Of a stretch of 64,000 nucleotides of DNA, positions 54,001 through 64,000 are shown piece after piece (positions within the stretch are counted from its first letter, which is position 1; the number at the start of each line of letters is the position of its first letter). The translations under genes were made by a program, and so were the position numbers. Under the pieces are notes generated by a model. It ran no database searches. It was given only the letters and a program-made list of their open reading frames with translations, and was not told the DNA's origin. Source of the stretch: Psychromonas sp. 14N.309.X.WAT.B.A12 (GTDB lineage: Bacteria > Pseudomonadota > Gammaproteobacteria > Enterobacterales > Psychromonadaceae); contig NZ_JAPNXS010000010.1 of NCBI RefSeq assembly GCF_030397575.1, positions 92,084 to 156,083 of the forward strand. The letters run 5' to 3'.

Positions 54001-55288
54001 GAAGTGTTGGTGCACGGTTAAGTAGCACTGGATGTTCACGGATAACACCTTCTAGGATGTCCCAAACTTCACCACCTTCACGGTCAACTAATTTCTTAGC
54101 CGCTTTGATAGTAGTAGCAAGACCTAATGCTTCTAACTTACCGTATACGAATGGTTTGAATAGCTCTAATGCCATCTTCTTCGGAAGACCACATTGGTGT
54201 AAACGTAGAGATGGACCAACTGTGATTACAGAACGGCCAGAGTAATCTACACGTTTACCTAGTAAGTTTTGACGGAAACGACCTTGCTTACCTTTGATCA
54301 TATCTGCAAGCGATTTTAGAGGACGTTTGTTAGAGCCAGTGATAGCTCGGCCACGACGACCATTATCTAATAACGCATCAACAGATTCTTGTAACATACG
54401 TTTTTCGTTACGTACGATGATATCCGGTGCAGCTAGTTCTAAAAGACGTTTTAGACGGTTATTACGGTTAATAACACGACGGTATAGGTCATTTAGATCA
54501 GAAGTAGCGAAACGTCCGCCATCTAGTGGTACTAGAGGACGTAAATCAGGTGGAAGTACTGGAAGTACTGTTAAGATCATCCACTCTGGTTTGTTTGAAG
54601 ACTGGTGGAAAGATTCAACCAATTTCAGACGTTTAGTCAGTTTCTTACGACGTGTTTCTGAATTAGTCGATTCTAATTCTTCACGCATACCTTTGATTTC
54701 ATGCTCAAGGTCAAGGTCTTTAAGTAGTGCAAATACGGCTTCAGCGCCCATCATTGCGTCAAACTCATCGCCCCATTGCTCTAGGTTATCTAGGTATTCT
54801 TCTTCAAGCAGGATTTGACCACGCTCAAGATCAGTCATACCTGGTTCAACAACCACGAATGATTCAAAATATAAGATACGTTCGATATCACGTAACGTCA
54901 TATCTAGCATTAAGCCGATACGAGACGGAAGTGATTTAAGGAACCAAATGTGTGCAACAGGTGATGCTAATTCGATGTGTCCCATACGGTCACGACGAAC
55001 TTTAGCTTGAGTAACCTCAACACCACATTTTTCACAAATAACACCACGATGTTTAAGGCGTTTGTATTTACCACATAAACATTCGTAATCTTTGATTGGA
55101 CCAAAGATACGCGCACAGAATAAACCTTCACGTTCTGGTTTAAAGGTACGGTAGTTAATTGTTTCAGGTTTTTTAACTTCACCAAAAGACCATGAACGGA
55201 TCATTTCTGGTGATGCTAAACCGATTTTAATACCATCGAATTCTTTGGTTTTATTTTGTTGCTTTAAAAACTTGAGTAAGTCTTTCAC
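51068..55288 (-). CDS. rpoC: DNA-directed RNA polymerase subunit beta'
   Basis: The 1406-residue protein has the normal gammaproteobacterial length. The zinc-binding [20 protein letters not shown] is near residue 70. The catalytic Mg site [12 protein letters not shown] is near residue 458, the bridge-helix/trigger-loop region [18 protein letters not shown] near 920, and a second Zn site [14 protein letters not shown] near 888. A C-terminal DFGE end is intact. With beta it forms the catalytic cleft of RNA polymerase. It follows rpoB by 80 bp and is closed by a terminator. Confidence 0.98.
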   Translation of the reverse strand: MKDLLKFLKQQNKTKEFDGIKIGLASPEMIRSWSFGEVKKPETINYRTFKPEREGLFCARIFGPIKDYECLCGKYKRLKHRGVICEKCGVEVTQAKVRRDRMGHIELASPVAHIWFLKSLPSRIGLMLDMTLRDIERILYFESFVVVEPGMTDLERGQILLEEEYLDNLEQWGDEFDAMMGAEAVFALLKDLDLEHEIKGMREELESTNSETRRKKLTKRLKLVESFHQSSNKPEWMILTVLPVLPPDLRPLVPLDGGRFATSDLNDLYRRVINRNNRLKRLLELAAPDIIVRNEKRMLQESVDALLDNGRRGRAITGSNKRPLKSLADMIKGKQGRFRQNLLGKRVDYSGRSVITVGPSLRLHQCGLPKKMALELFKPFVYGKLEALGLATTIKAAKKLVDREGGEVWDILEGVIREHPVLLNRAPTLHRLGIQAFEPVLIEGKAIQLHPLVCAAYNADFDGDQMAVHVPLTIEAQLEARTLMMSTNNILSPANGEPIIVPSQDVVLGLYYMTRTRINARGEGMYFQNAKEAEKAYRAGVVDLQAIVKVRMTQVHIAEDKSRTSTTGLVETTIGRAILSLIMPEGLPFEHVDLNMGKKAISNVLNACYRLLGIKDTVIFADQLMYTGFEYATLSGASVGINDMVIPDAKKTLVEEAEAEVLEIQEQFQAGLVTAGERYNKVIDIWASANEQVAKAMMENLSKDTVLTAKGEEVQQDSFNSVYMMADSGARGSAAQIRQLAGMRGLMAKPDGSIIETPIVANFREGLNVLQYFISTHGARKGLADTALKTANSGYLTRRLVDIAQDLVITEEDCGSEEGLLVTPLIQGGDVVEPLRERVLGRVVARDIIKPGTDNEVLIARNVLLDEKYCDLIEEASVDQVWVRSVITCNTDFGACAQCYGRDLARGHMVGQGEAVGVMAAQSIGEPGTQLTMRTFHIGGAASRAASENSIQVKNTGKVKLHNAKFVTNSDNKVVITSRSTELTVIDELGRTKENHRLPYGAVLEKADGEAITAGEIIANWDPHTHPIITEVEGTIEFLDFIEGVTIDKQTDELTGLSSIVVIDPAQRPSAGKEMRPMTKLVDAKGNDLFIPGTDVAAQYALPAKAIVSLEDGAKVRVGDAVARIPQESSKTRDITGGLPRVADLFEARTPKDAAILAEVSGTLSFGKETKGKRRLVITKPDGDVYEEMIPKWRHLNIFEGEKIEKGEVISDGPESPHDILRLRGISPVANYITNEVQEVYRLQGVKINDKHIEVIVNQMLRKCIITDAGDTQFLVGEQAEVARVIIENRKLEAEGKIVAKFEYQLLGITKASLATESFISAASFQETTRVLTEAAVAGKCDQLHGLKENVIVGRLIPAGTGFAHHRTRAAAKAKELEPVVEEPIIDVEAAEQNLADLLNAVDFGE

Positions 55289-55368
55289 GCTACTCTCCCA
55301 TTAGGAGTTAAAACTAGGTGCCTCAACAAACAAGGCACCACATATGTACTTCAGCCGACTGCTAATGC

Positions 55369-58300
55369 TTAGCCGTTTTCTTCATCTAACTCGATGTTGA
55401 TGCTTAATGAACGGATCTCTTTCAACAATACGTTGAATGACTCAGGCATGCCTGGTTCCATTCTATGGTCACCGTCAACGATGTTTTTATACATCTTAGT
55501 ACGACCATTCACATCATCCGATTTAACCGTTAGCATTTCTTGAAGAGTGTAAGCAGCACCGTAAGCTTCTAGTGCCCATACTTCCATCTCACCGAAACGC
55601 TGGCCACCGAACTGAGCTTTACCACCAAGTGGCTGCTGAGTAACCAAGCTGTAAGAACCTGTTGAACGTGCATGCATTTTATCATCAACCAAGTGGTTAA
55701 GTTTTAACATGTACATGTAACCAACGGTTACTGGACGCTCAAATGGGATCCCCGTACGGCCATCAGTTAGTTGTAATTGACCAGATTCTGGTAAATCAGC
55801 TAAACGTAATAGTTCACGGATTTCACTCTCATGTGCGCCATCAAATGCAGGTGTTGCTACTGGTAAACCTTTGTATAGGTTTTTAGCAAGACGTAATACT
55901 GCATCATCATCGAAGTCATTTAAGTCTACGTGACAAGGTGCATCGCCAAATGAGTATAGTTTTTGTACGTATTCACGTACTTTACCGATCTCAACTTCAC
56001 GCTGATCTTTGATCATACGCTCTAGTTTCTCACCCACACCTTTACAAGCTAGACCAAGATGCGTTTCAAGAATCTGACCGATGTTCATTCGTGATGGTAC
56101 ACCCAATGGGTTAAGTACGATATCAACTGGAACACCAAACTCATCGTGAGGCATATCTTCAACAGGAACGATGTTTGAGATAACACCTTTGTTACCGTGA
56201 CGACCAGCCATTTTATCACCTGGTTGTAGGCGACGACGTACCGCAAGGTAAACCTTAACAATTTTTTGTACACCCGGTGCTAAATCATCACCTTGTGTAA
56301 TTTTACGACGTTTCAGATCAAACTCTTTATCGTAGTCTGCTTTCACTTCGTCGTATTGTGCATTGATTTGGTCTAAGTGCGTTTGCTTTTCGTTGTCAGA
56401 AAGCACGATGTCGAACCACTGTGCCTTAGGCATTTGTAGTAGACGCGCTTCTTCTTGTCCAGCAGACACTAATAGTTTCAATGCTTTTTCGTGGATTGCG
56501 TTTTCTAAGATCTTAAACTTCTCAGTTAAGTCTTTCTTCGCAGCACGTAATTGCATCTCTTCGATTTCTAATGCACGCTTATCTTTCTCAACGCCGTCAC
56601 GAGTAAAGACTTGAACGTCAATTACTGTTGCGTATGTAGAGTTAGATACACGTAGTGAGCTGTCTTTAACGTCAGACGCTTTCTCACCGAAGATTGCACG
56701 TAATAGTTTCTCTTCTGGCGTAAGCTGTGTTTCACCTTTAGGTGTTACTTTACCTACTAAGATATCACCTGGTTTAACTTCAGCACCAACATAAACAATA
56801 CCAGATTCATCTAGTTTGCTTAATGCAGATTCACCAACGTTAGGGATATCCGCAGTGATCTCTTCAGTACCCAATTTAGTTTCACGTGCAATACATGAGA
56901 ACTCTTGGATATGGATCGTTGTGAAACGATCTTCTTGAGATACACGCTCAGAAATAAGGATTGAATCCTCAAAGTTGTAACCGTTCCAAGGCATGAAGGC
57001 AATCTTCATGTTTTGGCCAAGTGCTAAATCACCCATATCAGTCGATGGACCATCGGCTAATACGTCACCGCGAACAATCGGCTCGCCAGGTTTACACGTT
57101 GGTTTTTGGTTAATACAAGTATTCTGATTCGAACGAGTGTATTTAGTTAAGTTGTAGATATCGATACCTGCTTCACCAGCTAGTAACTCATCATCTGCAA
57201 CTTTAACAACGATACGAGATGCATCAACGTAATCGATTACACCACCGCGCTTAGCGATGATAGTAACACCAGAGTCGATAGCAAGACGACGTTCGATACC
57301 TGTACCTACTAATGGCTTATCAGCACGTAGTGTTGGTACAGCTTGACGTTGCATGTTCGCACCCATTAAGGCACGGTTAGCATCATCATGTTCTAAGAAC
57401 GGGATAAGTGACGCAGCAACAGAGATGATCTGTTGTGGTGACACATCCATATAATCGATGTCATTCGGTCCCATGAAGGTAGTTTCACCTTTATGACGAC
57501 ACGGAATCATCTCTTCATCTAGTAAGCCATTTTCATTAACGTTAGCAGATGCCTGTGCGATAACGAAAGTACCCTCTTCGATAGCTGATAAATATTCAAC
57601 TTGATCAGAAGGTTTTCCATCAACTACTTTACGGTAAGGTGTTTCTAAGAAACCGTAGCTGTTAGTACGTGAGAACGTAGCTAACGAGTTGATAAGACCG
57701 ATGTTTGGTCCCTCTGGCGTTTCGATTGGACATAAACGACCGTAGTGAGTTGCGTGAACGTCACGTACTTCAAAACCAGCACGTTCACGTGTTAGACCAC
57801 CAGGACCTAATGCAGAGATACGACGCTTATGTGTTACTTCTGATAACGGGTTATTTTGGTCCATGAACTGAGACAGTTGTGAAGAACCAAAGAACTCTTT
57901 AACAGCAGCTGAAATAGGTTTTGCATTGATCAGATCTTGCGGCATAGTTGCATCAAGGTCGCCTAAAGATAGACGCTCTTTAACAGCACGTTCAACACGT
58001 ACTAAACCAACACGGAATTGGTTTTCTGCCATTTCACCTACACAACGAATACGACGGTTACCAAGGTGATCGATATCATCCACTTCGCCATTACCGTTAC
58101 GGATATCGATCAGTGTTTTCATTACACTTAAGATATCTTCGTTAGATAGGATACCAGGACCTTCATCGCCTTCGATACCAACACGACGGTTGAACTTCAT
58201 ACGACCTACTTTAGATAAGTCATAACGTTCTTCAGCAAAGAATAAGTTTTGGAATAGGCCTTCAGCAGCATCTTTTGTTGGTGGCTCACCAGGACGCATC

Positions 58301-59406
58301 ATACGGTAGATTTCTACTAACGCTTCTAAACGGTTAGTTGAAGAATCAACACGTAAAGTGTCAGAGATGAAAGCACCACAATCTAATTCATTAGTGTAGA
58401 TAGCTTCGAAGTTTTTGATACCTGATTGAGCAAGTTCAGCTAATAGCTCTAGGGTGAATACATCATTTGCATTAACGATGATTTCGCCAGTTTCGCTGCT
58501 GATGTAATCTTTAGCAGATACTTTGCCTTCTAGATGTTCAAACGGTACTTCGATGTGTTTAACGCCATCTTTTTCAAGCTGACGAATATGACGAGCTGTA
58601 ATACGCTTGCCACCTTCAACGTACGTTGTGCCGTTGCTCACGATGTCAAATGTAAACTGTTCACCACGTAAACGGTCTGCAATTAGTGCCATTGTGATTA
58701 CACCATCTTTAATTGCAAACTCTGTTGTATCAAAGAAGATGTCTAGGATTTGTTCTGTTGTGTACTCAAGTGCACGTAGCATGATCGTTGCAGGTAATTT
58801 ACGACGACGGTCAATACGAACAAATAAGTTGTCTTTCGGGTCAAATTCAAAATCTAACCAAGAACCACGGTAAGGGATAACACGTGCGTTATATAACACT
58901 TTACCCGAACTGTGTGTTTTACCTTTATCATGGTCAAAGAAAACGCCAGGAGAACGATGTAATTGTGAAACAATAACACGCTCTGTACCATTGATTACAA
59001 AGGTACCATTTTCTGTCATGAGTGGCATTTCGCCCATGTAAACTTCTTGTTCACGGATATCTTTAACCGTACCTGCTGGTGCATCGCGGTCATAAATAAC
59101 AAGACGTAATTTTACACGTAAAGAAGCAGAGTATGTTACTCCGCGGATTTGACATTCTTTTACATCAAATACGGGATCGCCTAAACGGTAACTAACATAT
59201 TGTAGCTCCGACGTACCTGAGTAACTAGCGATAGGGAAGATGCTGTTAAAAGCAGCTTCTAGGCCCACTTCTCCAGTTAGATCGACTTCAATGAATCGTT
59301 TGAATGAATCTAGTTGAATTTCCAACAAGTATGGTTTTTCCATTACTTGTGGACGTTTCCCAAAATCCTTACGAATACGTTTTTTCTCAGTATAAGAGTA
59401 ACCCAT
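55369..59406 (-). CDS. rpoB: DNA-directed RNA polymerase subunit beta
   Basis: About 1345 residues from the ATG at 59404-59406, chosen because AAAGGA stands six bases upstream and the protein then starts [20 protein letters not shown] as in other species; a longer frame to 59439 adds 11 residues. The rifampicin region [20 protein letters not shown] (near residue 508) has the wild-type residues, and [21 protein letters not shown] follows. Other marks: [20 protein letters not shown] near 805, [14 protein letters not shown] near residue 1065 and the C-terminal [20 protein letters not shown]. It lies downstream of rplL across an attenuator and is co-transcribed with rpoC. Confidence 0.98.
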   Translation of the reverse strand: MGYSYTEKKRIRKDFGKRPQVMEKPYLLEIQLDSFKRFIEVDLTGEVGLEAAFNSIFPIASYSGTSELQYVSYRLGDPVFDVKECQIRGVTYSASLRVKLRLVIYDRDAPAGTVKDIREQEVYMGEMPLMTENGTFVINGTERVIVSQLHRSPGVFFDHDKGKTHSSGKVLYNARVIPYRGSWLDFEFDPKDNLFVRIDRRRKLPATIMLRALEYTTEQILDIFFDTTEFAIKDGVITMALIADRLRGEQFTFDIVSNGTTYVEGGKRITARHIRQLEKDGVKHIEVPFEHLEGKVSAKDYISSETGEIIVNANDVFTLELLAELAQSGIKNFEAIYTNELDCGAFISDTLRVDSSTNRLEALVEIYRMMRPGEPPTKDAAEGLFQNLFFAEERYDLSKVGRMKFNRRVGIEGDEGPGILSNEDILSVMKTLIDIRNGNGEVDDIDHLGNRRIRCVGEMAENQFRVGLVRVERAVKERLSLGDLDATMPQDLINAKPISAAVKEFFGSSQLSQFMDQNNPLSEVTHKRRISALGPGGLTRERAGFEVRDVHATHYGRLCPIETPEGPNIGLINSLATFSRTNSYGFLETPYRKVVDGKPSDQVEYLSAIEEGTFVIAQASANVNENGLLDEEMIPCRHKGETTFMGPNDIDYMDVSPQQIISVAASLIPFLEHDDANRALMGANMQRQAVPTLRADKPLVGTGIERRLAIDSGVTIIAKRGGVIDYVDASRIVVKVADDELLAGEAGIDIYNLTKYTRSNQNTCINQKPTCKPGEPIVRGDVLADGPSTDMGDLALGQNMKIAFMPWNGYNFEDSILISERVSQEDRFTTIHIQEFSCIARETKLGTEEITADIPNVGESALSKLDESGIVYVGAEVKPGDILVGKVTPKGETQLTPEEKLLRAIFGEKASDVKDSSLRVSNSTYATVIDVQVFTRDGVEKDKRALEIEEMQLRAAKKDLTEKFKILENAIHEKALKLLVSAGQEEARLLQMPKAQWFDIVLSDNEKQTHLDQINAQYDEVKADYDKEFDLKRRKITQGDDLAPGVQKIVKVYLAVRRRLQPGDKMAGRHGNKGVISNIVPVEDMPHDEFGVPVDIVLNPLGVPSRMNIGQILETHLGLACKGVGEKLERMIKDQREVEIGKVREYVQKLYSFGDAPCHVDLNDFDDDAVLRLAKNLYKGLPVATPAFDGAHESEIRELLRLADLPESGQLQLTDGRTGIPFERPVTVGYMYMLKLNHLVDDKMHARSTGSYSLVTQQPLGGKAQFGGQRFGEMEVWALEAYGAAYTLQEMLTVKSDDVNGRTKMYKNIVDGDHRMEPGMPESFNVLLKEIRSLSINIELDEENG

Positions 59407-59581
59407 GTGGTTCCTTTGCTCGCTGATAAAATTGGTCATAGTTGTCTGGCTTGGTTTGGATCTTTAATTAGACAACGGCGGCACATTATTTTGGTGTTAA
59501 TGATGCGTTCTATAACATCACCTTAAGCGTCCGATGACCGTAAAAAATAATGATAAATCACGGTATCCTATAGCGCAAAAA

Positions 59582-59607
59582 GGCCGGTGATTAAATAATC
59601 ACCAGCC
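59582..59607 (-). terminator. Attenuator between rplL and rpoB
   Basis: On the minus strand GGCTGGTGATT-ATTT-AATCACCGGCC forms a near-perfect stem followed by TTTTTG. In the 239-bp rplL-rpoB gap, this is where E. coli has a partial terminator that lowers rpoBC relative to ribosomal-protein expression; I infer the same use here. Confidence 0.8.
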
Positions 59608-59645
59608 AATGCCATTTTCATGGCTAATAAGTTAGAAAGTCTAAC

Positions 59646-60011
59646 TTATTTAAGTTCAGCAGTAGCACCGATTTCTTCTAGCTCTTTCTTGAATGCTTCA
59701 GCTTCGTCTTTCGAGATGCCTTCTTTCAATACAGCTGGGCAAGATTCAACAGCTTCTTTAGCTTCTTTCAGGCCTAAACCTGTGATACCACGTACAGCTT
59801 TGATTGCTTTAACTTTGTTCTCACCGAATGCAGTAAGTACTAGGTTGAATTCAGTTTGCTCAGCAGCAGCTTCGCCAGCAGCAGCAGGACCTGCAGCAAC
59901 AGCAGCAGCAGATACACCGAATTTTTCTTCCATTGCTTCGATTAGTTCAACAACTTCCATTACAGATAGTTCTGCAACAGCATCAATGATTTGGTCTTTA
60001 GTAAGAGACAT
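59646..60011 (-). CDS. rplL: 50S ribosomal protein L7/L12
   Basis: The 121-residue protein is the stalk protein. The N-terminal dimerisation part ([20 protein letters not shown]) is followed by an Ala/Gly-rich hinge near residues 34-52 and the C-terminal factor-binding domain ([20 protein letters not shown] with a V in place of the first I). It recruits EF-G, EF-Tu and other translational GTPases. It is 43 bp after rplJ. Confidence 0.97.
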   Translation of the reverse strand: MSLTKDQIIDAVAELSVMEVVELIEAMEEKFGVSAAAVAAGPAAAGEAAAEQTEFNLVLTAFGENKVKAIKAVRGITGLGLKEAKEAVESCPAVLKEGISKDEAEAFKKELEEIGATAELK

Positions 60012-60054
60012 GAGTCAATTCCTATATATAGATTATAAAATGGTATTACAGCTA

Positions 60055-60558
60055 TTATGCTGCAGATTCTTCTTTCTGGTCGCGTAATGCAGCCAGAGTA
60101 CGTACAAGTTTGCCAGCTGCAGCTTCTTTCATAGTAGCCATCAGTTTCGCAATTGCTTCGTCGTATGTTGGTAATGTCGCTAGACGGTCGATTTGAGCGG
60201 CTTCAATGAATTCACCCTCAAATGCTAATCCTTTAACTTCAAACTTTTCGTTTGCTTTAGCGAAGTCTTTTAAAAGACGTGCTGCTGCACCCGGATGTTC
60301 GTTTGAAAATGCAAGGATAGTAGGACCGGTAAACGTTTCTGCCAGACATGCAAAGTCAGTACCTTCAACTGCACGACGTGCTAGTGTGTTACGAATAACT
60401 CGTAAAAATACACCGTTTGCACGTGCTGCTGCACGAAGTTCAGTCATTGCACCTACTGTTACACCGCGTGAATCGGCAGTTACAGCAGACAGAGCGCCTT
60501 TAGCAGCTTCGTTGACTTCAGCAACAATAGCTTGTTTGTCTTCGAGTCTTAATGCCAT
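60055..60558 (-). CDS. rplJ: 50S ribosomal protein L10
   Basis: The 167-residue protein has [40 protein letters not shown] and [14 protein letters not shown], typical of L10, which anchors L7/L12 dimers and represses its own operon by binding the mRNA leader. The leader with the expected structure lies directly upstream. Confidence 0.97.
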   Translation of the reverse strand: MALRLEDKQAIVAEVNEAAKGALSAVTADSRGVTVGAMTELRAAARANGVFLRVIRNTLARRAVEGTDFACLAETFTGPTILAFSNEHPGAAARLLKDFAKANEKFEVKGLAFEGEFIEAAQIDRLATLPTYDEAIAKLMATMKEAAAGKLVRTLAALRDQKEESAA

Positions 60559-60735
60559 TTGGTTTTACTCCTGGATTCCACTAGGTTTTACCCTAGATAA
60601 ACACCCCCACCTGATGGTGAGGCACTATTTTGGTTTCGGATCCAGTAGAATAATCTTTCTGGGGTCCGGTACCATCTACGCAGGAAATTAAGTGGACTCT
60701 AAGAATTCACACCTGCGGTCTAAGAAGGGACCTAA
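60559..60735 (-). promoter_or_regulatory. L10 leader (autoregulatory mRNA structure)
   Basis: The 267-bp rplA-rplJ gap contains the conserved L10-leader text on the minus strand: GGTGTGAATTCTTAGAGTCC near 60695-60714, CTAGGGTAAAACCTAG near 60580 and a hairpin TGCCTCACCATCAGGTGGGG near 60605-60624. In Gammaproteobacteria L10(L7/L12)4 binds this leader to repress translation. Exact edges are approximate. Confidence 0.8.
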
Positions 60736-60783
60736 GGCCCTCCAAAGTAAGGTCGCATATTATACAAGCAATACGCGTCCTTG

Positions 60784-60819
60784 TATAGTCACTAAATGAT
60801 TAATCACTCAGTGACTATA
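60784..60819 (-). promoter_or_regulatory. Hairpin after rplA
   Basis: TATAGTCACT (60784-60793) pairs with AGTGACTATA (60810-60819), with TGATTAATCA in the loop. On the minus strand the T run precedes the stem, so it is not a standard terminator; it may be a processing or attenuation site between rplKA and rplJL. Confidence 0.5.
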
Positions 60820-60825
60820 AAAAAA

Positions 60826-61530
60826 TTACGCTACTACAGTTACTAGAGTTGCTTGGTCAACTTTAACGCCAGCACCCATAGTTGTAGATAGAGAAACTTT
60901 CTTGATGAATTGACCTTTAGCGCCTGATGGTTTTGCTTTTTTAAGCGCAACGATTAGAGCTTCTAGGTTTTCTTTGATCTGTTCAGCAGAGAATGTCGCT
61001 TTACCGATTGTAGAATGGATAATACCATTCTTGTCGTTACGGTAACGAACCTGACCAGCTTTAGCATTTTTAACTGCTTCTGCAACGTTAGGTGTAACTG
61101 TACCAACTTTCGGGTTAGGCATTAGGCCACGTGGACCTAAGATTTGACCTAATTGACCAACAACACGCATAGCGTCTGGTGATGCAATTACTACGTCAAA
61201 ATCCATTTCGCCAGCTTTAACTTGAGCAGCAAGGTCGTCCATACCAACGATATCCGCACCAGCAGCTTTAGCAGCTTCTGCGTTAGCGCCTTGTGTGAAT
61301 ACAGCAACACGAACTTCACGTCCAGTACCGTGTGGTAATACAGTTGCGCCACGTACGTTTTGATCACTACGACGAGGATCAACACCTAGGTTAACTGCAA
61401 CATCAATGCTTTCGCTGAATTTAGCTGTAGCGAACTTTTGTAAAAGTGCTACTGCTTCATTGATTTCGTATTCTTTAGTTCCGTCAACTTCTGCACGGAT
61501 AGCTGTCATGCGTTTAGATAATTTAGCCAT
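60826..61530 (-). CDS. rplA: 50S ribosomal protein L1
   Basis: The 234-residue protein has the standard length and motifs: [20 protein letters not shown] at the start, [20 protein letters not shown] near residue 38, [16 protein letters not shown] near residue 130 and [17 protein letters not shown]1 forms the mobile stalk near the ribosomal E site and represses rplKA translation. It is 4 bp after rplK. Confidence 0.98.
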   Translation of the reverse strand: MAKLSKRMTAIRAEVDGTKEYEINEAVALLQKFATAKFSESIDVAVNLGVDPRRSDQNVRGATVLPHGTGREVRVAVFTQGANAEAAKAAGADIVGMDDLAAQVKAGEMDFDVVIASPDAMRVVGQLGQILGPRGLMPNPKVGTVTPNVAEAVKNAKAGQVRYRNDKNGIIHSTIGKATFSAEQIKENLEALIVALKKAKPSGAKGQFIKKVSLSTTMGAGVKVDQATLVTVVA

Positions 61531-61534
61531 TGTA

Positions 61535-61963
61535 TTAACCCTCTACTTCCAGACCCATAGAACGAGCAGAACCCGCAATACAACGTACCATCGCTTCAAG
61601 ATCGGCACCCGTTAAATCAACTTCTTTCGCTTTAGCGATTTCTTCAAGTTGAGCAACTGTTACTTTACCTACTTTATCTTTGTTAGGTACAGCAGAACCA
61701 GATTTGATGCCAGCAGCTTTCTTAAGTAAGTAAGATGCAGGTGGAGTCTTAGTTTCGAATGTAAAAGAACGGTCAGCATATACTGTAATTACTACAGGAA
61801 CTGGAGCGCCTTTTTCTTGAGCTTCTGTTTTTGCATTGAATGCTTTACAGAATTCCATGATGTTAACACCGTGTTGACCTAGAGCTGGACCAACTGGTGG
61901 TGACGGGTTTGCCATACCAGCTGAAACTTGCAGCTTGATATATGCGGTTACTTTCTTAGCCAT
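61535..61963 (-). CDS. rplK: 50S ribosomal protein L11
   Basis: The 142-residue protein has the canonical length: [57 protein letters not shown] and a C-terminal [15 protein letters not shown]11 binds the GTPase-associated rRNA and is needed for RelA activation. It leads the rplKAJL-rpoBC transcription unit, with its own promoter upstream. Confidence 0.98.
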   Translation of the reverse strand: MAKKVTAYIKLQVSAGMANPSPPVGPALGQHGVNIMEFCKAFNAKTEAQEKGAPVPVVITVYADRSFTFETKTPPASYLLKKAAGIKSGSAVPNKDKVGKVTVAQLEEIAKAKEVDLTGADLEAMVRCIAGSARSMGLEVEG

Positions 61964-62108
61964 GATATATTACCTTTATTTGGGTATAACGCTGAAATAA
62001 TCAGCTTCCCGTAAAAACGTAAGTGACTGCCTTATTGCAGCCAACTCGAACCCTAACCTGTTTACTATTTTAAAATGCATTAAAAACAGCAAATAAATTG
62101 GGCGGCGA

Positions 62109-62142
62109 ATTATAACGTCATCAACACCTTTTCCACAAGATC
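62109..62142 (-). promoter_or_regulatory. Sigma-70 promoter of rplK with GC-rich discriminator
   Basis: On the minus strand a perfect TATAAT (62109-62114) follows a weak TTGTGG -35 element 18 bp away. It is immediately followed by TCGCCGCCC, a GC-rich discriminator of the kind that makes stable-RNA and ribosomal-protein promoters sensitive to ppGpp. It lies between the nusG terminator and rplK. Confidence 0.65.
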
Positions 62143-62191
62143 TTTTGGCGTTTTTTTGAGCGTTTTATTTAATTAAACTTCAGAAAACAAA

Positions 62192-62226
62192 AAAGCCAAT
62201 AAGAATGACCTTATTGGCTTTTCAAA
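62192..62226 (-). terminator. Terminator of secE-nusG
   Basis: AAAAGCCAATAAG pairs with CTTATTGGCTTTT across a 5- to 6-base loop, with U-rich ends on both strands, 20 bp after the nusG stop. It separates secE-nusG from rplKAJL-rpoBC transcription. Confidence 0.85.
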
Positions 62227-62247
62227 ATCGCATTTTAAAATGCTTAA

Positions 62248-62796
62248 TTAGTTCTTTTCAACCTGAGAAAATTCAAGTTCAACTGGCGTTGCACGACCAA
62301 AAATAGAAACCGATACTTTTAAACGGCTCTTATCGTAATCAACTTCTTCAACTGTACCAGAGAAGTCAGCAAATGGGCCGTCAGTAACACGAACCACTTC
62401 ACCTGCTTCAAACAAGGTACGTGGACGTGGTGCGTCATGAGACTCTTGTAAACGATTCAAGATGTTATCTACTTCTTTCTTAGAGATAGGTGCAGGACGT
62501 TCTGCAGTACCACCAATAAAGCCCATAACACGGTCGATGCTTTTCACTAAGTGCCAGCTATCGTCGTTCATTGCCATTTCTACTAAAACGTAACCAGGGA
62601 AGAACTTACGCTCACTCTTACGTTTTTGACCAGCACGCATTTCAACAACTTCTTCAGTAGGGACTAAAATTTGTCCGAAGTGCTCTTCCATCTCATTTAG
62701 ACGGATATGCTCTAATAATGTTTTTTGTACACGGCCTTCGTAACCAGAAAAGGCTTGTACGACATACCATCTCTTTTTTTGAACTTCTTCAGTCAT
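62248..62796 (-). CDS. nusG: Transcription termination/antitermination protein NusG
   Basis: The 182-residue protein starts with [20 protein letters not shown] (NGN domain) and carries [15 protein letters not shown] near residue 57. The C-terminal KOW domain has [20 protein letters not shown] near residue 125. It couples RNA polymerase to Rho or ribosomal protein S10. It is 9 bp after secE. Confidence 0.98.
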   Translation of the reverse strand: MTEEVQKKRWYVVQAFSGYEGRVQKTLLEHIRLNEMEEHFGQILVPTEEVVEMRAGQKRKSERKFFPGYVLVEMAMNDDSWHLVKSIDRVMGFIGGTAERPAPISKKEVDNILNRLQESHDAPRPRTLFEAGEVVRVTDGPFADFSGTVEEVDYDKSRLKVSVSIFGRATPVELEFSQVEKN

Positions 62797-62805
62797 AATA
62801 AACCC

Positions 62806-63186
62806 TTAAATTGAGGTAGTGATAAACGATACGACACGAACAAAAATGCCATCAAGACCCCATAGCACTAAACCAACAATAGTTGATACTGCTAAGATGA
62901 TTAATGTAGTTTGTACGGTTTCTTGACGCGTAGGCCAAACAACTTTACGTACTTCAAGGCGTGCATCCTTAGCAAAGCCAATGAAGGTTTTGCCTTTTTC
63001 AGTAAATGCAGCAGAAAGAACCGCTAAAGCAGCTAGTACTAGCAGTACAGCTACACGTAATACAACATGTGTTTCTTCACCGTATAAATAATTACCAACG
63101 ATCACTGCCGCTAATAATAAAACGGTAATAGTCCATTTCAACCCATCAAGTGAGCTTTTGCTGTTTTCAGAATTTACTGTACTCAT
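62806..63186 (-). CDS. secE: Protein translocase subunit SecE
   Basis: The 126-residue protein has the three-segment form of gammaproteobacterial SecE. There are two N-terminal membrane segments (WTITVLLLAAVIVGNYLYG; VLLVLAALAVLSAAFTEKG), the conserved amphipathic hinge ARLEVRKVVWPTRQETVQTT near residue 75, and the C-terminal essential segment. It is part of SecYEG. A TATTAT preceded by TTAGCA 16 bp away, just upstream of the start, is a possible promoter. Confidence 0.97.
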   Translation of the reverse strand: MSTVNSENSKSSLDGLKWTITVLLLAAVIVGNYLYGEETHVVLRVAVLLVLAALAVLSAAFTEKGKTFIGFAKDARLEVRKVVWPTRQETVQTTLIILAVSTIVGLVLWGLDGIFVRVVSFITTSI

Positions 63187-63560
63187 AACGCTTTGTATCC
63201 ACTGTTAAAATTAATAATACCAATCTCAGCGCAATTGCTAAGAGGTAAAACAACAACTTTTTATTTAGCCATTGTTTAATAGATGAAAGACCACTTTTTA
63301 TATTAAGCTAAGTCGCCACCTAAAAATAAAGCACGTAAGTATAAGGATTTTTCTCTCTTTTGTAACCAGAAAAGATACAAAAATTTCAATTCTTATTGAT
63401 TAAATTCAAAACAAGTATGATAAACCCTACCCATCAGGCTCAAAAGATACCTAATAACCTTTGTTGATAAATACTCATGGGTAAGAATAACACTCAGCTA
63501 GGGTTCATATTGCTACTCTCAGTACGAATAGATACTTAATGTATCACACTCACCCTCAAA
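63187..63560. other. Intergenic DNA upstream of secE with no gene
   Basis: This AT-rich stretch shows no open frame of note, no tRNA cloverleaf and no repeat core. In many Gammaproteobacteria tuf and tRNA genes lie directly upstream of secE; none is found before the window ends 814 bp upstream. Confidence 0.6.
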
Positions 63561-63569
63561 ACAAGTAAG

Positions 63570-64000
63570 CTGCAAGAGAAACGTAGAGCGCTTCTGCTCA
63601 TTGCCTGTCGCCTAATTCACTCAGCGCCTTAAAAAATGTGTTGTAATTTTAGTGGGTGTTAGGTAAACAATAAACCTCTAAACATACTTCGTAATATACG
63701 TAGATAAACTCAAAAAAGCAGCGACAGCGATTAGACGAAGTCTAATATAAGGGCGCTGGCTTTAGCCTGCAGATCTTTTTGTGTTGTGATTTAAATTTTC
63801 CTAAATCACTTTTACAAAGCAGTAAGCCCAAAGTCAACACACATAAAACAAAACACTGCAGGCTAAAAAAAGGCATCGCAGAGCTCATACGCTCATTGCC
63901 CTAGGCTACCGGCTAATTGGCACTGCGCCTTAAAAGATGTTTTGTAATTTTAGTGGGTGTTAGGTAAACAATAAACCTCTAAACATACTTCGTAATATCC
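63570..64000. repeat. REP-like array running off the window end
   Basis: AGTGGGTGTTAGGTAAACAA recurs at 63651 and 63952, a period of 301 bp, within copies of at least 75 bp. A forward core GGCGCTGGCTTTAGCC lies at about 63752, preceded by TTAGAC-GAA-GTCTAA. Two elements of the CGCAGAGCTCATACGCTC type lie near 63873 and, diverged, near 63585. The array continues beyond base 64000, so its size is unknown. Confidence 0.85.

Noticed and set aside
51777..54818. Several plus-strand open frames of 86-174 codons opposite rpoC
   Set aside because: They are antisense shadows of the conserved beta' coding sequence; the translations have no recognisable domain.

Overview
The window is a 64-kb piece of a low-GC gammaproteobacterial chromosome, most likely marine. 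The RpoB/RpoC/NusG/SecE proteins and the secE-nusG-rplKAJL-rpoBC order are typical of Gammaproteobacteria. A Psychromonas/Moritella/Colwellia-type host is my guess from protein flavour and AT-richness; I could not run a phylogeny.

Layout. (1) 1-2.3 kb: the N-terminal part of a chemoreceptor (minus strand, cut by the window edge), divergent from an orphan ABC-type sugar/polyol-binding protein. (2) 2.4-3.95 kb: six tandem ~250-bp composite units of a hairpin-rich REP-like repeat. (3) 4.0-5.3 kb: an MBL/beta-CASP hydrolase. (4) 5.5-36.3 kb: a large surface-polysaccharide locus in two minus-strand transcription blocks. The block 36.3->19.3 kb holds export genes (lipoprotein, KpsD/Wza-like, KpsM-like, KpsE-like), the full dTDP-L-rhamnose set rmlA/C/D/B, glycosyltransferases (GTs) and a sulfotransferase. 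The block 17.7->5.5 kb holds an RgpF-HAD protein and its partner, GT2, GT61 and GT92-like enzymes and four more sulfotransferase-like domains. Between them lies a plus-strand SGNH-like gene broken by a one-base frameshift. Together they predict a rhamnose-containing, heavily sulfated capsule or exopolysaccharide. No KpsT-type ATPase is encoded in the window. (5) 36.7-37.5 kb: an RlmI-like methyltransferase. (6) 37.5-40.2 kb: two tandem RAYT (REP-associated tyrosine transposase) genes about 87% identical, each embedded in the same REP-like repeats. (7) 40.2-49.8 kb: a nitrate-assimilation locus. Here nirBD, a nitrate/nitrite MFS transporter and a PP2C/Ser-Thr-kinase fusion are divergent from nasA. 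The intergenic region carries two sigma-54 -24/-12 promoters and one central NtrC-type palindrome. (8) 49.8-51.0 kb: another REP-like array. (9) 51.0-63.2 kb: rpoC, rpoB, rplL, rplJ, rplA, rplK, nusG and secE, with the L10 leader, the rplL-rpoB attenuator and terminators visible. (10) 63.2-64 kb: a further REP-like array running off the end, where tuf and tRNA genes often lie upstream of secE.

The most unusual content is: the modular hairpin repeat system with its resident RAYT pair, including stem changes that look compensatory; tracts of degenerate 7-bp tandem repeats flanking the four-helix-bundle gene and rmlC inside the rhamnose operon; and a ~45-residue C-terminal tail shared by three unrelated enzymes of the polysaccharide locus. 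No tRNA, rRNA, CRISPR or classical insertion sequence was seen.
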